Source: Helicobacteraceae bacterium
GTDB lineage: Bacteria; Campylobacterota; Campylobacteria; Campylobacterales; Helicobacteraceae
Length of the DNA stretch: 43,855 bases
NCBI GenBank assembly: GCA_900766555.1
Contig: CAAFVR010000027.1
Coordinates: 1-43,855 of the forward strand
Reading direction: 5' to 3'
Part shown: one piece after another, positions 1-7,751 of the stretch
How the letters are laid out: the number at the start of each line of letters is the position of its first letter
Position numbering within the stretch: the first letter of the stretch is position 1
Notes under the pieces: model-generated
What the model was told of the DNA's origin: nothing
The model's input: only the letters and a program-made list of their open reading frames with translations
The model's database searches: none
Program-made: the position numbers and the translations under genes

Positions 1-119
1 AGCCTATTTGCGTGCTAGCGGACTATCTAGCTATGAACTAACAAAAGAGGAAGAGGTTGCACTAGATCTGTTTGATAATGACAATTATTTTAGAGAGTAT
101 GGATTAGGGGAGATGTTTG
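1..119 (+). repeat. inverted repeat arm A (left), 119 bp, perfect
   Basis: Bases 1-119 are the exact reverse complement of 43737-43855. The arm codes for the linker before the recognition domain (AYLRASGLSSYEL to GLGEMF). Identity stops abruptly after GAGATGTTTG. The match begins at the window edge on both sides, so the true arm is probably longer. Confidence 0.97.
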
Positions 120-646
120 AGGTTAAAAGCAATCCGCAATTAAACAAGGATAGTTTCTCTTTTTCCGATAAAGGCGAATATCCATATTTCACAAGAACGG
201 TACTAAATAATGGCATCGCTGGCTATGTGGATTATCTGAACGAAGAAAATAAAATTAAAGGCAATAGCATCGCAGTGGGAATGCTAGGCATGCAATTTTT
301 CTATATGGAGAGGGATTTTTATGCAGGTCAATTTACAAAAACAATTTACCCTAAGGGTTCAAAAATTCCAAATTTTGATAAACAAATTGCGCAATATTTT
401 ATTGTGTTACTAAATAAACATCAAAAAAGCTTTCAGAGCATGCTTGTACGTGATTTTGAAAAAATGTTTAAACATAAAACCATCCCCCTTCCCACTCAAA
501 ACAACACTCCAGATTTTACTTTTATGAGTACTTTTATTTCGGCCATCTCAAAGCTTGTAATTAAAGATGTAGTAGACTTTGCCGCATCAAAAATCAGCGC
601 CTATGAGCGCGTAATAAAACAAAACAAACAAACCAATCAGATCTAG
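1..646 (+). CDS. restriction-modification specificity (S/TRD) domain, C-terminal part
   Basis: The reading frame is open from base 2, so this is the 3' end of a longer gene that begins left of the window. It encodes a linker (AYLRASGLSSYELTKEEE...), one target-recognition domain of about 115 residues (around IAVGMLGMQFFYMERDFYAGQFTKTIYPK), and a helical tail with IPLPTQNNTPDFTFM and ISKLVIKDVVDFAASKI. This layout is that of type I HsdS and of the S-like C-terminus of fused type IIG enzymes in Helicobacter and Campylobacter. The domain reads DNA and sets methylation and cleavage specificity. Whether the missing upstream part is a nuclease-methylase (type IIG) or another S half cannot be seen here. 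An inverted partner with the same linker and tail but another recognition domain ends the window at 43234-43855. Family assignment rests on remembered patterns. Confidence 0.8.
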   Translation, partial: AYLRASGLSSYELTKEEEVALDLFDNDNYFREYGLGEMFEVKSNPQLNKDSFSFSDKGEYPYFTRTVLNNGIAGYVDYLNEENKIKGNSIAVGMLGMQFFYMERDFYAGQFTKTIYPKGSKIPNFDKQIAQYFIVLLNKHQKSFQSMLVRDFEKMFKHKTIPLPTQNNTPDFTFMSTFISAISKLVIKDVVDFAASKISAYERVIKQNKQTNQI

Positions 647-649
647 CGC
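470..649 (+). repeat. inverted repeat arm B (left), 180 bp, about 95% identical
   Basis: This arm pairs with 43231-43410 in inverted orientation. I count 9 mismatches in 180 bp, all in the first 100 bases; the last 79 bases are identical. It codes for the shared helical tail and the stop codon and ends three bases after the stop. Homology ceases in the intergenic DNA beyond. Confidence 0.93.
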
Positions 650-651
650 AG

Positions 652-681
652 TTAACTCATAAATTACCAAAAATTTATAGT
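652..681 (+). promoter_or_regulatory. possible promoter of the BCCT/acyltransferase pair
   Basis: TTAACT (652-657) and TATAGT (676-681) are 18 bp apart, 26 bp before the BCCT start. It lies just inside inverted arm B, so it would move with its genes in any inversion. Weak by consensus. Confidence 0.35.
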
Positions 682-707
682 GTTATTTGCTTACAAAAGG
701 AGAAAAA

Positions 708-2228
708 ATGGAAGAAAAGAGGTTTAATTATTTTCTAAGTACTGCGCCTTTGATCGCGATTGTGGCCATTTTTGCGGTGTTTAAGCCAAAAGAATTGGCA
801 AATGCAGTTGTAAAAGTTAGCGGATTTTTATATGACAAGCTAGATTTTATAATTTTGCCAAGCGCGATTTTGGCCTTTATTTTTTGCATTTTTATAGCGC
901 TATCAAAATATGGATCCATCAAATTAGGCGGGGAAAATGCCAAAAAAGAATATTCAAATGCGCAATGGTTATTTTTGCTTGTCACAGCTGGAGTTGGCGT
1001 TGGGATCGTATTTTTTGCGCATGAGGGATATTGGCATCTTAGGCAATCGCCTTATACATTAGGAACGGGGACGGGAGGAACGGGGATGGGAGCGGATCTA
1101 AAATCTAATATCACAACGGCGCTTGGGCTAGCGATGGTGGATTGGGGCGTGCCGCCCTGGTCGCTGTATTGTTTGGGCGGGCTTGTGATATCGTATTTTG
1201 CCTATCAAAAAAATGGCGATTTTTCAATCTCAGCACCGCTTGTAAAAGCTTTCCCAAATTCGAAGTTTGCGCGCTTTTTGAGCGTGGCCGTGCTAATTTT
1301 TGCCATCGTGGCCGTAAGCCTTAGCATATCGTCATCAATTACAATGGCCACAACGCAAGTGAGCGCTGGCGTATCAAATATAACGGGCAGTTCTATCTCG
1401 CCATTTGTGATTTTAGGCATCATTTTTGTGCTCTCATTAATCGTATCAATAATGCCAATTGCAAAGGCTAGATCCTGGCTGGGCAATGTGATGATATATT
1501 TGGCACTTTTTGTATTGGCCTTTATATTTCTTTTTGGCGATACGCATTATTATTTGCAGATAATTGCTACAAATGTTGGCGTGGCTTTCAATCCTAGTAA
1601 ATTGCTTGAATTTGGGACAAATCTTTTTGCTATCCAAGAGCGGCGAGAGTGGCTAACTTGGTATCCGATAGCTTATAATATTTGGTGGCTAGCTTGGCTT
1701 CCATTTGTGGGCGTCTTTTTGGCAAAGATTTCTCGCGGTAGGACGATACGCGAATTCGTTTTTGCCTCGATTTTTATACCTTCAATATTGATGCTAGTTT
1801 GGTTTACTATTATTTCTGGGCATGTGATAAAGGATTTTATCATCGGATCTGGCGAGTTGGCGGCCATAGCAGATAGCGCAAATTATCAAAATACGATGTT
1901 TGCGCTATTAAATCAATTGCCGCTAGCTGGTTTTACTAAAATAATTTTGCTAGCGCTGCTATTTTGTGCGATTACAAGCTCGGTTTCAAGCTCTACAATC
2001 GCGCTTGGAATAATGACTAGCAAAAATGGCAAAACTGAAAGCCCGTATCTTGCGGCACTTTGGTGCATTTTGATGACGTTAATAAGTATTGCGGTCTTAA
2101 TATCTGGCGATGTGCAGGGCATTAAAGCATTCGGATCTATCGGCGGGTTGCCATTTTTATTTGTATCAATTATTTTGGCCTATGTGCTTTTGCGTCAATT
2201 GATACGCGATAAAGGAGCTGTGAAATGA
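708..2228 (+). CDS. BCCT-family (betaine/carnitine/choline) transporter
   Basis: Inner-membrane carrier of quaternary ammonium compounds, 506 residues with about 12 hydrophobic segments. The BCCT hallmark is clear: a tryptophan-rich segment then PFVGVFLAKISRGRTIREF, the family's TM8 and following loop. The TM4 aromatic-box region reads DWGVPPWSLY, close in pattern to CaiT/BetP HWG...W. The glycine-rich TM3 stretch (GVGVGIVFFAHEG) has HEG where many members have an S/A-E-P, so the transport mode may differ. I chose ATG 708 because AAGGAG at 697-702 is well placed; a TTG at 687 would add 7 residues. Its stop overlaps the next start (ATGA), so it is probably co-translated with the acyltransferase, which points to carnitine or choline, or their acyl esters, as substrate. 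There is no long C-terminal osmosensing tail of BetP type. Confidence 0.9.
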   Translation: MEEKRFNYFLSTAPLIAIVAIFAVFKPKELANAVVKVSGFLYDKLDFIILPSAILAFIFCIFIALSKYGSIKLGGENAKKEYSNAQWLFLLVTAGVGVGIVFFAHEGYWHLRQSPYTLGTGTGGTGMGADLKSNITTALGLAMVDWGVPPWSLYCLGGLVISYFAYQKNGDFSISAPLVKAFPNSKFARFLSVAVLIFAIVAVSLSISSSITMATTQVSAGVSNITGSSISPFVILGIIFVLSLIVSIMPIAKARSWLGNVMIYLALFVLAFIFLFGDTHYYLQIIATNVGVAFNPSKLLEFGTNLFAIQERREWLTWYPIAYNIWWLAWLPFVGVFLAKISRGRTIREFVFASIFIPSILMLVWFTIISGHVIKDFIIGSGELAAIADSANYQNTMFALLNQLPLAGFTKIILLALLFCAITSSVSSSTIALGIMTSKNGKTESPYLAALWCILMTLISIAVLISGDVQGIKAFGSIGGLPFLFVSIILAYVLLRQLIRDKGAVK

Positions 2229-3838
2229 TCCCACATCTCCCAATTCCCACATTGCAGGAAACAAAAGAGCGCTATATAAAATGGTGCCTTCCTTTGGTGG
2301 AAAATAAAGCGCGCCTTGTAAATGATGCAAATAATTTTTTTGACAAAGATGCGCTAGAGCTGCAAAAACAGCTAGAGGCTTTTTGTGATGCGCAAAATAA
2401 AGCGGGAAAAAGCTATTTGATTGATTTTTGGCGAAATGGATATTGGAGTATCAATGCGCCAACAACGCTTAGCACAAATGTCTCAGCGCGCTTGAACTTG
2501 CCAATTAGTGGAAATTTTAGGCTTGATTTGGCGCGTTTTATAGCAGCGCATGCAAAGCTTTGTTCAAAATATAAAAAAGGCGAGCTAGCTAATTTTAAAG
2601 ATGCCAAAGGAGCGGACCTAAGCTTAGATCAGGCAAAAATATTACTTGGAGCTTGCCGGATTTTGCAAGATGGAATTGATATATATCATTTTGCAAATGA
2701 TGCTAGGCAAATTGCTCTGATTTTTGCAAAGAAAATATCGGATCTAGACTATGAAACGCCGCTAGTTGCGCGTTTTGACGTGTTGGATAGAAATTTTGAA
2801 GCATTAAATTTTGATGATATTTATGCAAATGTTTGCGCTTTTTTGGATGCTCATATTAAAAATGCAGGCGGAGAAAATGTATTTTTGCCTGCATTTGCGG
2901 GGGAAAATATCGCGTTTTTTAATGATACATTATTTAATATCACAATCACAAAAGACGCTTTGAGCTATGAAGATGTAACATTTGGGCTGCTTTTTGATCC
3001 ACGCAAGGCGTTAAGCTATATTGCGCAAATTAGCGATGATGTGCATTTTTATCAAAATATCGAGCATTCATATCAAGATGCCGGCATTTTGGTAGATTTT
3101 TTGCGCGAAATTAAGGGTCATGTAGAAAGCTCATTTCAAAATCTCAAGGGGGCTATGGGAGGCGATGTGCGCGGAAGTGAGATTGAATTTTTGGATTTTA
3201 ATTTCAGATCCGATCTAGCAGATTTTAGAGGCGATTATTTAGCAAAAGCGCGCGAATTTAAGTTAAGTCTGTGTCAATTTCAGGCAAAAGCGGAGTTAAA
3301 TAAAGATGCATATTTTCAATTTATTATGCAATATGCGCAAAAACAGGCTTTTGGGAGCGTCAGATCCATTTATGAAGCGGTGGATATGCGCCATTTCAAA
3401 TGCGGCAGAACTGAATGCATCAGATCTGTATCGGAGGAATCGCTAAAGCTTATTTCAAGTTCAAATATAAATAAGGCTAATCTTGAGGCCGCGATGCTTG
3501 AGCACAAGGCTCGCATCAAAGCGTGCAAAAATGCAAAGGGCGTGATGCGGCATTTAAGCGGGCTTAGAATGATGAAAGATAATGCATTTTTCAAAAGCGA
3601 AGGTTATTTGGCACTTAGTAGCGATTTTTTGTCTACAACGACGCTTGGGGATAATGGAGTGCTTTTTGACATCGGATTTGTGCCATCAATTGAGGGTGGA
3701 TTTGGCATAAATTATTATTACAATAATGGACATATGTGCTTTTTGATAAGTTACAAAAAATCACAAAAACAAGATTTTTTGAAGTTCAAAGATGCGCTCG
3801 AGCGAGGTATTAGGGAATTTGAAGCGCTATTGGGATAA
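2225..3838 (+). CDS. choline/carnitine O-acyltransferase family protein
   Basis: A 537-residue member of the carnitine/choline acyltransferase family, which moves acyl groups between CoA and carnitine or choline. The N-terminus (IPHLPIPTLQETKERY, residues 2-17) fits the family signature P-x-L-P-I-P...ET almost completely. NIEHSYQDA (residues 279-286) fits the catalytic E-H-x3-D-A/G signature, making His281 the likely base. GRTECIRSVSEES (about 393) matches the GRTE-x-IRS substrate-binding motif, and DFLSTTTL then GFGINYYYNNGHMCFLISY matches the STSQ and G-Y-G...C-I-S end motifs. Eukaryotic enzymes are usually 600-650 residues, so this is compact. There is no signal peptide, so it should act in the cytoplasm on substrates brought in by the overlapping BCCT gene. 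Acyl chain length and acceptor cannot be told from sequence. The family is mainly eukaryotic, with scattered bacterial members. Confidence 0.88.
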   Translation: MIPHLPIPTLQETKERYIKWCLPLVENKARLVNDANNFFDKDALELQKQLEAFCDAQNKAGKSYLIDFWRNGYWSINAPTTLSTNVSARLNLPISGNFRLDLARFIAAHAKLCSKYKKGELANFKDAKGADLSLDQAKILLGACRILQDGIDIYHFANDARQIALIFAKKISDLDYETPLVARFDVLDRNFEALNFDDIYANVCAFLDAHIKNAGGENVFLPAFAGENIAFFNDTLFNITITKDALSYEDVTFGLLFDPRKALSYIAQISDDVHFYQNIEHSYQDAGILVDFLREIKGHVESSFQNLKGAMGGDVRGSEIEFLDFNFRSDLADFRGDYLAKAREFKLSLCQFQAKAELNKDAYFQFIMQYAQKQAFGSVRSIYEAVDMRHFKCGRTECIRSVSEESLKLISSSNINKANLEAAMLEHKARIKACKNAKGVMRHLSGLRMMKDNAFFKSEGYLALSSDFLSTTTLGDNGVLFDIGFVPSIEGGFGINYYYNNGHMCFLISYKKSQKQDFLKFKDALERGIREFEALLG

Positions 3839-3898
3839 CGAAATCGCATTTGATGTGTAAAAATCGCCCAAAAATCTTTTAAATCCATTAAAATAATG

Positions 3899-3904
3899 TA
3901 TAAT
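3899..3904 (+). promoter_or_regulatory. -10 box upstream of ispDF
   Basis: A perfect TATAAT lies 27 bp before the ispDF start, within an AT-rich 93-bp gap. No clear -35 is needed in this phylum. It probably drives the ispDF-to-pgpA run. Confidence 0.6.
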
Positions 3905-3931
3905 GGTAACATTTATTTAAGTGACCTCTGA

Positions 3932-5218
3932 TTGAGTTGTAAAAAATCTGGGATTTCGCTAGTTTTAATGAGTGCTGGAGACTCGCTGCGTTTCAGATCC
4001 GATCTAGAAAGGTTACAAAAAGTAAAGAAGCAATGGCTGTATTTTGATGATGTGCCGCTATGGCTTTTTGTTCTGCGTTCGCTTAGTTATATCTCTTTTG
4101 ATCAAAAAATTATTGTCGCAAATGAGGCCGAAATTGAGCTGATGCGCGGCTTTGTGACAGAAGATATCATTTTTGTAAAAGGCGGAAATACAAGGGCTCA
4201 AAGCGTTAGTAATTCGTTACAAAAAGTCACTTCAGAATATGCTTTCATAACGGATGTGGCGCGCGTTTTTCAAAATAGAGATGTTTGCTTGAATTTGCTT
4301 AAAAATTATGAGGATTTTACTTGCTCTGTGCCGTATTTGAACCCAAAAGATGCGATGCTTTATGTTACAAATCAAAACATTGAAGCGATAAATAGAGAAG
4401 GCATTTTTAGCATACAAACTCCGCAAATAAGTAAAGTGGCCGAGTTAAAAAAAGCTCTTAGTGCAGAAAATGGGAGCAAAAAATTCGTAGATGAAAGTGC
4501 TGCGATCTTATATTTGATGCGCCAAAATGGAGAAATAAGCCAGCTAAGCGAGGGCCCTACTAAAATATTTAAATCAAAAGATTTAAGCCTAAGGCTCATT
4601 AAGGGCGATAGAAATATGCATAAATTAACAGATGCGCAAGATTTATTTATGCTAGAACATATGAAAGCGCCTAGCTCGCGGCAATTTATCGGATCTGGCT
4701 TTGATGTTCACGAATTCGAGCGCAAAAGCGCAGAAGAGACGGGCAAAAAAATGCTCCTAGGTGGCGTGCATATCCCAGGCGAACTTGGCTTTAAAGCACA
4801 TAGCGATGGAGATGTGTTATTGCATAGCATTTGTGATGCCATTTTGGGGGCTATCGGATCTGGCGATATTGGGCAGTGGTTTCCAGATACAGATAGCGCA
4901 AATAAAAATATTGACTCAAAGTTCATGCTAGATCGGATCTATGACTTTGCAATAAGTGTGGGTTTTGAGATTATTAATATCGATTGCACAATTATTGCGG
5001 AGGTTCCAAAAATTAATCCATATAGAAATGAGATAAGGCAAAGTGTCGCAAAATTATTGGGTTTAGCGCCAAGTCGCGTTAATATCAAGGCTACGACAAC
5101 GGAGAAATTAGGTTTTATTGGGCGCAAAGAGGGTGTGGCCACGCAAGTTGCAGTAACGCTTGGTTTAATAAATTGGAAAACAAAAACAAAGAAGGATAAT
5201 GAAAGCTCTAATAATTGA
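3932..5218 (+). CDS. ispDF: bifunctional IspD/IspF enzyme of the MEP isoprenoid pathway
   Basis: A fused 2-C-methyl-D-erythritol 4-phosphate cytidylyltransferase and 2,4-cyclodiphosphate synthase, cytoplasmic, for isoprenoid precursors. The IspD half (1-220) has ISLVLMSAGDSLRF...KKQWL, VKGGNTRAQSV, FITDVARVF and IQTPQISK. The IspF half has GFDVHEF, a metal-binding DxH, then LGFKAHSDGDVLLHSICDAILGA, FPDTDS and the C-terminal KATTTEKLGFIGRKEGVA. The 428-residue fusion is normal for this phylum. The only plausible start is TTG 3932, just upstream of the conserved SLVLMSAG core; no strong ribosome binding site is visible. The gene overlaps the next one by 20 bases, as in C. jejuni where ispDF precedes the HP1021-type regulator. 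Confidence 0.95.
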   Translation: MSCKKSGISLVLMSAGDSLRFRSDLERLQKVKKQWLYFDDVPLWLFVLRSLSYISFDQKIIVANEAEIELMRGFVTEDIIFVKGGNTRAQSVSNSLQKVTSEYAFITDVARVFQNRDVCLNLLKNYEDFTCSVPYLNPKDAMLYVTNQNIEAINREGIFSIQTPQISKVAELKKALSAENGSKKFVDESAAILYLMRQNGEISQLSEGPTKIFKSKDLSLRLIKGDRNMHKLTDAQDLFMLEHMKAPSSRQFIGSGFDVHEFERKSAEETGKKMLLGGVHIPGELGFKAHSDGDVLLHSICDAILGAIGSGDIGQWFPDTDSANKNIDSKFMLDRIYDFAISVGFEIINIDCTIIAEVPKINPYRNEIRQSVAKLLGLAPSRVNIKATTTEKLGFIGRKEGVATQVAVTLGLINWKTKTKKDNESSNN

Positions 5219-6116
5219 AAATGAAACATATTTAGCTCAAAGCATATCTTTTAAGCTAAATAATCTAGGCTATGTTTGCACCATAATCCCAGCTATTGAT
5301 TACAATTTAAAGGGGTATGATTTTGATTTAATATTGCTAGCTAGCAATGCTTGCGATGATAATTATCTTGATTTTATAGCCAAAAATAAGCAGTCAATAA
5401 TAATAATGCTAGTTTCATTTATAAATGATAACACCATCATTAAGCCCATAAAATCCGGGGCTTGCGACTATATCTTAAAGCCATTTATAATTGATGAGCT
5501 AATCCGCAAAATCGAGCATTATAAATTTCATCGGAAGATCTTAAAGCAATTTGCTTTTTATGAAAATATCATCTCAAATATGCAAGAAAGCCTAGATAAT
5601 AATTCATCTTTTGTGCTAAAGGGCAATTTTGGCGATTTCAGCAAGGGGCTTGGCTTTGATATGCCTTTTGTGATTAAAAGTAACTTTCAAATTATCGCAA
5701 ATGTGTTTGCAATCAAATATGCTTTTGTAAATAATCTGACATTTGAGACTCTTAAAATTAGCGATGATAATTTCAGATTTACGATACGCAAAGTGCTAAG
5801 CCAAAAAGATGCCTGTTTCTATATAACGCATGCTGAAAGCCTAAGTTCAAATAATGCAAATCGCATGTTATCGGATCTAGCCTCTGAGAAAGTGATAATT
5901 TCATTCGCGCAAGAGGCGGATGTGGCATTTGATCGCGTTTTGCAAATTAATGATAATCGAGATTTGATAAGCGAAATATTAAGTTTAAAAGATTATGAAA
6001 AAACAATAATTTTGCGCTTCAAAGATAGCTATTCAAATATTGATCTGGCCAAAAAATTAGGAATAAGTCGTAAATCTCTATGGGAAAAAAAGAAAAAATA
6101 TGAGCAAGAACAATAG
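5199..6116 (+). CDS. HP1021-type atypical response regulator
   Basis: A 305-residue orphan regulator: a receiver-like domain (1-120), a middle domain, and a C-terminal DNA-binding helix-turn-helix (NIDLAKKLGISRKSLWEKKKKY). The phosphoacceptor position reads DLILLASNA, so the usual Asp is Ala48 with Ser49 beside it, and the acidic pair near the N-terminus is EN. The lysine of the Y-x-LKPF motif is kept. It should therefore act without phosphorylation, as reported for H. pylori HP1021, which binds oriC and controls many genes. Placement directly after ispDF matches H. pylori and C. jejuni. It overlaps both neighbours (20 and 17 bases), implying translational coupling. Confidence 0.88.
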   Translation: MKALIIENETYLAQSISFKLNNLGYVCTIIPAIDYNLKGYDFDLILLASNACDDNYLDFIAKNKQSIIIMLVSFINDNTIIKPIKSGACDYILKPFIIDELIRKIEHYKFHRKILKQFAFYENIISNMQESLDNNSSFVLKGNFGDFSKGLGFDMPFVIKSNFQIIANVFAIKYAFVNNLTFETLKISDDNFRFTIRKVLSQKDACFYITHAESLSSNNANRMLSDLASEKVIISFAQEADVAFDRVLQINDNRDLISEILSLKDYEKTIILRFKDSYSNIDLAKKLGISRKSLWEKKKKYEQEQ

Positions 6117-7263
6117 AATATATATCGACAAAGAGGCGCTATCTGCGCTATCTCTTTTGAAAAGTGGCTTGCTTTATCCTGTGATAGATCCGATGCGAAG
6201 ATCAGAAATGCTAGAAATTAATAAAACGGGCTTTTATAAAAATTTCAGTTTCTCATGTCCATTTTTATTTAATCCTAGCGGCAAGCGCAATCAAGATTTA
6301 ATTAAAAGCGCAAAAGAGGGGGATAATTTCACGCTAGTTTGTGATGACATTCCATGTGGCGAAATAATAGTTAAAGAAAGTTTTGCAATCGATTTGGAAA
6401 TGCGCGCTAGCCAAATGGGCATTAGTGTGCAAAAAGAGAGTGCGATGAAACGCCAGGGCGAATTTGCGCTAAGCGGCCATATCAAGCTATTTGACAATCC
6501 GCTAGATCTGCAAAAAAGAACCGTTGCAAATAAAATAAATGAGCTAAATCCAAAAAACATTAGCGGGTTATTTTTTAATATCAATCCATTGCATCGCGTG
6601 CACGAAAAGCTAATAAGAGATGAGCTTGAAAAAACGGATCTAATGATCATTTTTTTGCTTAAAAATTATCATGATGATTTTTTGGATTTTGATACACGCA
6701 AAGTTTGCATAAATTATGTGCTAGATAATTACATTATGAGTGAGAAAATAATTGTAGTTGAGCTAGATTACACCTATTTATTTTTTGGCGATAATAGGCA
6801 TATTTTATACTGGCTAATTGCTAGTAATTTTGGCTGTACTAGCATTTTGTTAGGTCAAAATCATGCGCATCTTGGCATGTATTTTGATAATGAAATGACT
6901 TATAATATTTTTAGCTCGCTAAAGGGCGTACAAATTGATGTGCGCATATTAGATGAATATGTTTATTGCATGACTTGCGGCGTTATAACGAGTCTTAAAA
7001 CTTGCCCGCATGGCAGACATCATCATATTTCTTACAAACCAGAAGTGATATTAAATTTCTTTAGGCTTGGCATTATGCCGCCTACTATTTTGGTGCGCAA
7101 AGAAATTTCAGCCATTATTTTAAATCGCCTATATGGTGAAAATAACGCAGATCTGCTGCGACCAATATATTATGAAATACTCCCAAATATGGGCATTTAT
7201 TCAGATGATATAACAAATGATTTTTACAATAAATTAATAGATCTATACAGGATTCATCATTGA
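6100..7263 (+). CDS. ATP-sulfurylase-like nucleotidyltransferase, non-canonical active site
   Basis: A 387-residue protein with the ATP sulfurylase fold: a PUA-like N-terminal domain (to about 150), then the nucleotide-binding core with FNINPLHRVHE, the equivalent of the Q-x-R-N-P-x-H-x-x-H motif, and GQNHAHLG for GRDHAG. A cysteine cluster YCMTCGVITSLKTCPHG follows, as in many bacterial Sat proteins. The Gln and Arg that contact sulfate are replaced (F-N-I before NP), so the HxxH nucleotide chemistry may be kept with another substrate. The gene sits between the HP1021-type regulator and pgpA, the same order as Cj1609 in C. jejuni, and no sulfate assimilation genes are nearby. Annotating it as sat would be over-confident. 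Confidence 0.75.
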   Translation: MSKNNRIYIDKEALSALSLLKSGLLYPVIDPMRRSEMLEINKTGFYKNFSFSCPFLFNPSGKRNQDLIKSAKEGDNFTLVCDDIPCGEIIVKESFAIDLEMRASQMGISVQKESAMKRQGEFALSGHIKLFDNPLDLQKRTVANKINELNPKNISGLFFNINPLHRVHEKLIRDELEKTDLMIIFLLKNYHDDFLDFDTRKVCINYVLDNYIMSEKIIVVELDYTYLFFGDNRHILYWLIASNFGCTSILLGQNHAHLGMYFDNEMTYNIFSSLKGVQIDVRILDEYVYCMTCGVITSLKTCPHGRHHHISYKPEVILNFFRLGIMPPTILVRKEISAIILNRLYGENNADLLRPIYYEILPNMGIYSDDITNDFYNKLIDLYRIHH

Positions 7264-7751
7264 AAAAGATTTCTAAATTTGATTATGCATTTATAACGCT
7301 CTTTGGGATCGGATCTAGCCCAGCTTCTGGCACGGTGGCTAGCTTTGTGGCGCTAATAATTGGCGGTTTTATAGCGCTTTTTAATCCCACTACGCTGTTG
7401 CTTTTAAGCGTTTTAATATTTATTTTGGCGCTACCGAAAATATCAGCCTATCAAAAAATAAATCCGCAAAATCATGATCCAAAAGAAATTGTAGTAGATG
7501 AGTTAGTTGGGATGTGGTTTTGCATCGTTATATGCGCTAGTTTTGAGGGCACTCTGTCGCATAAATTGGCACTTTTTGTATTTGGATTTGTGTTTTTTAG
7601 AATATTAGATATTTTTAAGCCAAGCGTGATTGGCCGCATCGATAAAGGGATGAAAAATGCCTTTGGCGTTATGCTAGATGACATTTTAAGCGGCGTTTTT
7701 GCCGGATTTTTGGCGCTTTTTGTTCTTAGGATTTATGACTTTTGGAAATAG
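7260..7751 (+). CDS. pgpA: phosphatidylglycerophosphatase A
   Basis: Removes the phosphate from phosphatidylglycerophosphate to give phosphatidylglycerol at the inner membrane. The 163-residue length is normal. Seen motifs: GIGSSPASGTVAS near the N-terminus, DPKEIVVDELVGMW in the middle, and FRILDIFKPSVIGRID then KGMKNAFGVMLDDILSGVFAG, all diagnostic of PgpA, with hydrophobic segments between. The start is TTG 7260, overlapping the previous stop. It overlaps the downstream helicase start by 10 bases. Confidence 0.93.
   Translation: MKKISKFDYAFITLFGIGSSPASGTVASFVALIIGGFIALFNPTTLLLLSVLIFILALPKISAYQKINPQNHDPKEIVVDELVGMWFCIVICASFEGTLSHKLALFVFGFVFFRILDIFKPSVIGRIDKGMKNAFGVMLDDILSGVFAGFLALFVLRIYDFWK

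Noticed and set aside
1081..1120. G-rich repeat in the BCCT gene (GTGTGGTGMGAD) as a phase-variable tract
   Set aside because: The G runs are only 3-4 long and broken; the frame is intact and no slippage-prone homopolymer is present.
6100..7263. Naming the gene sat
   Set aside because: The sulfate-contacting Gln and Arg are missing and no sulfate assimilation genes are nearby.
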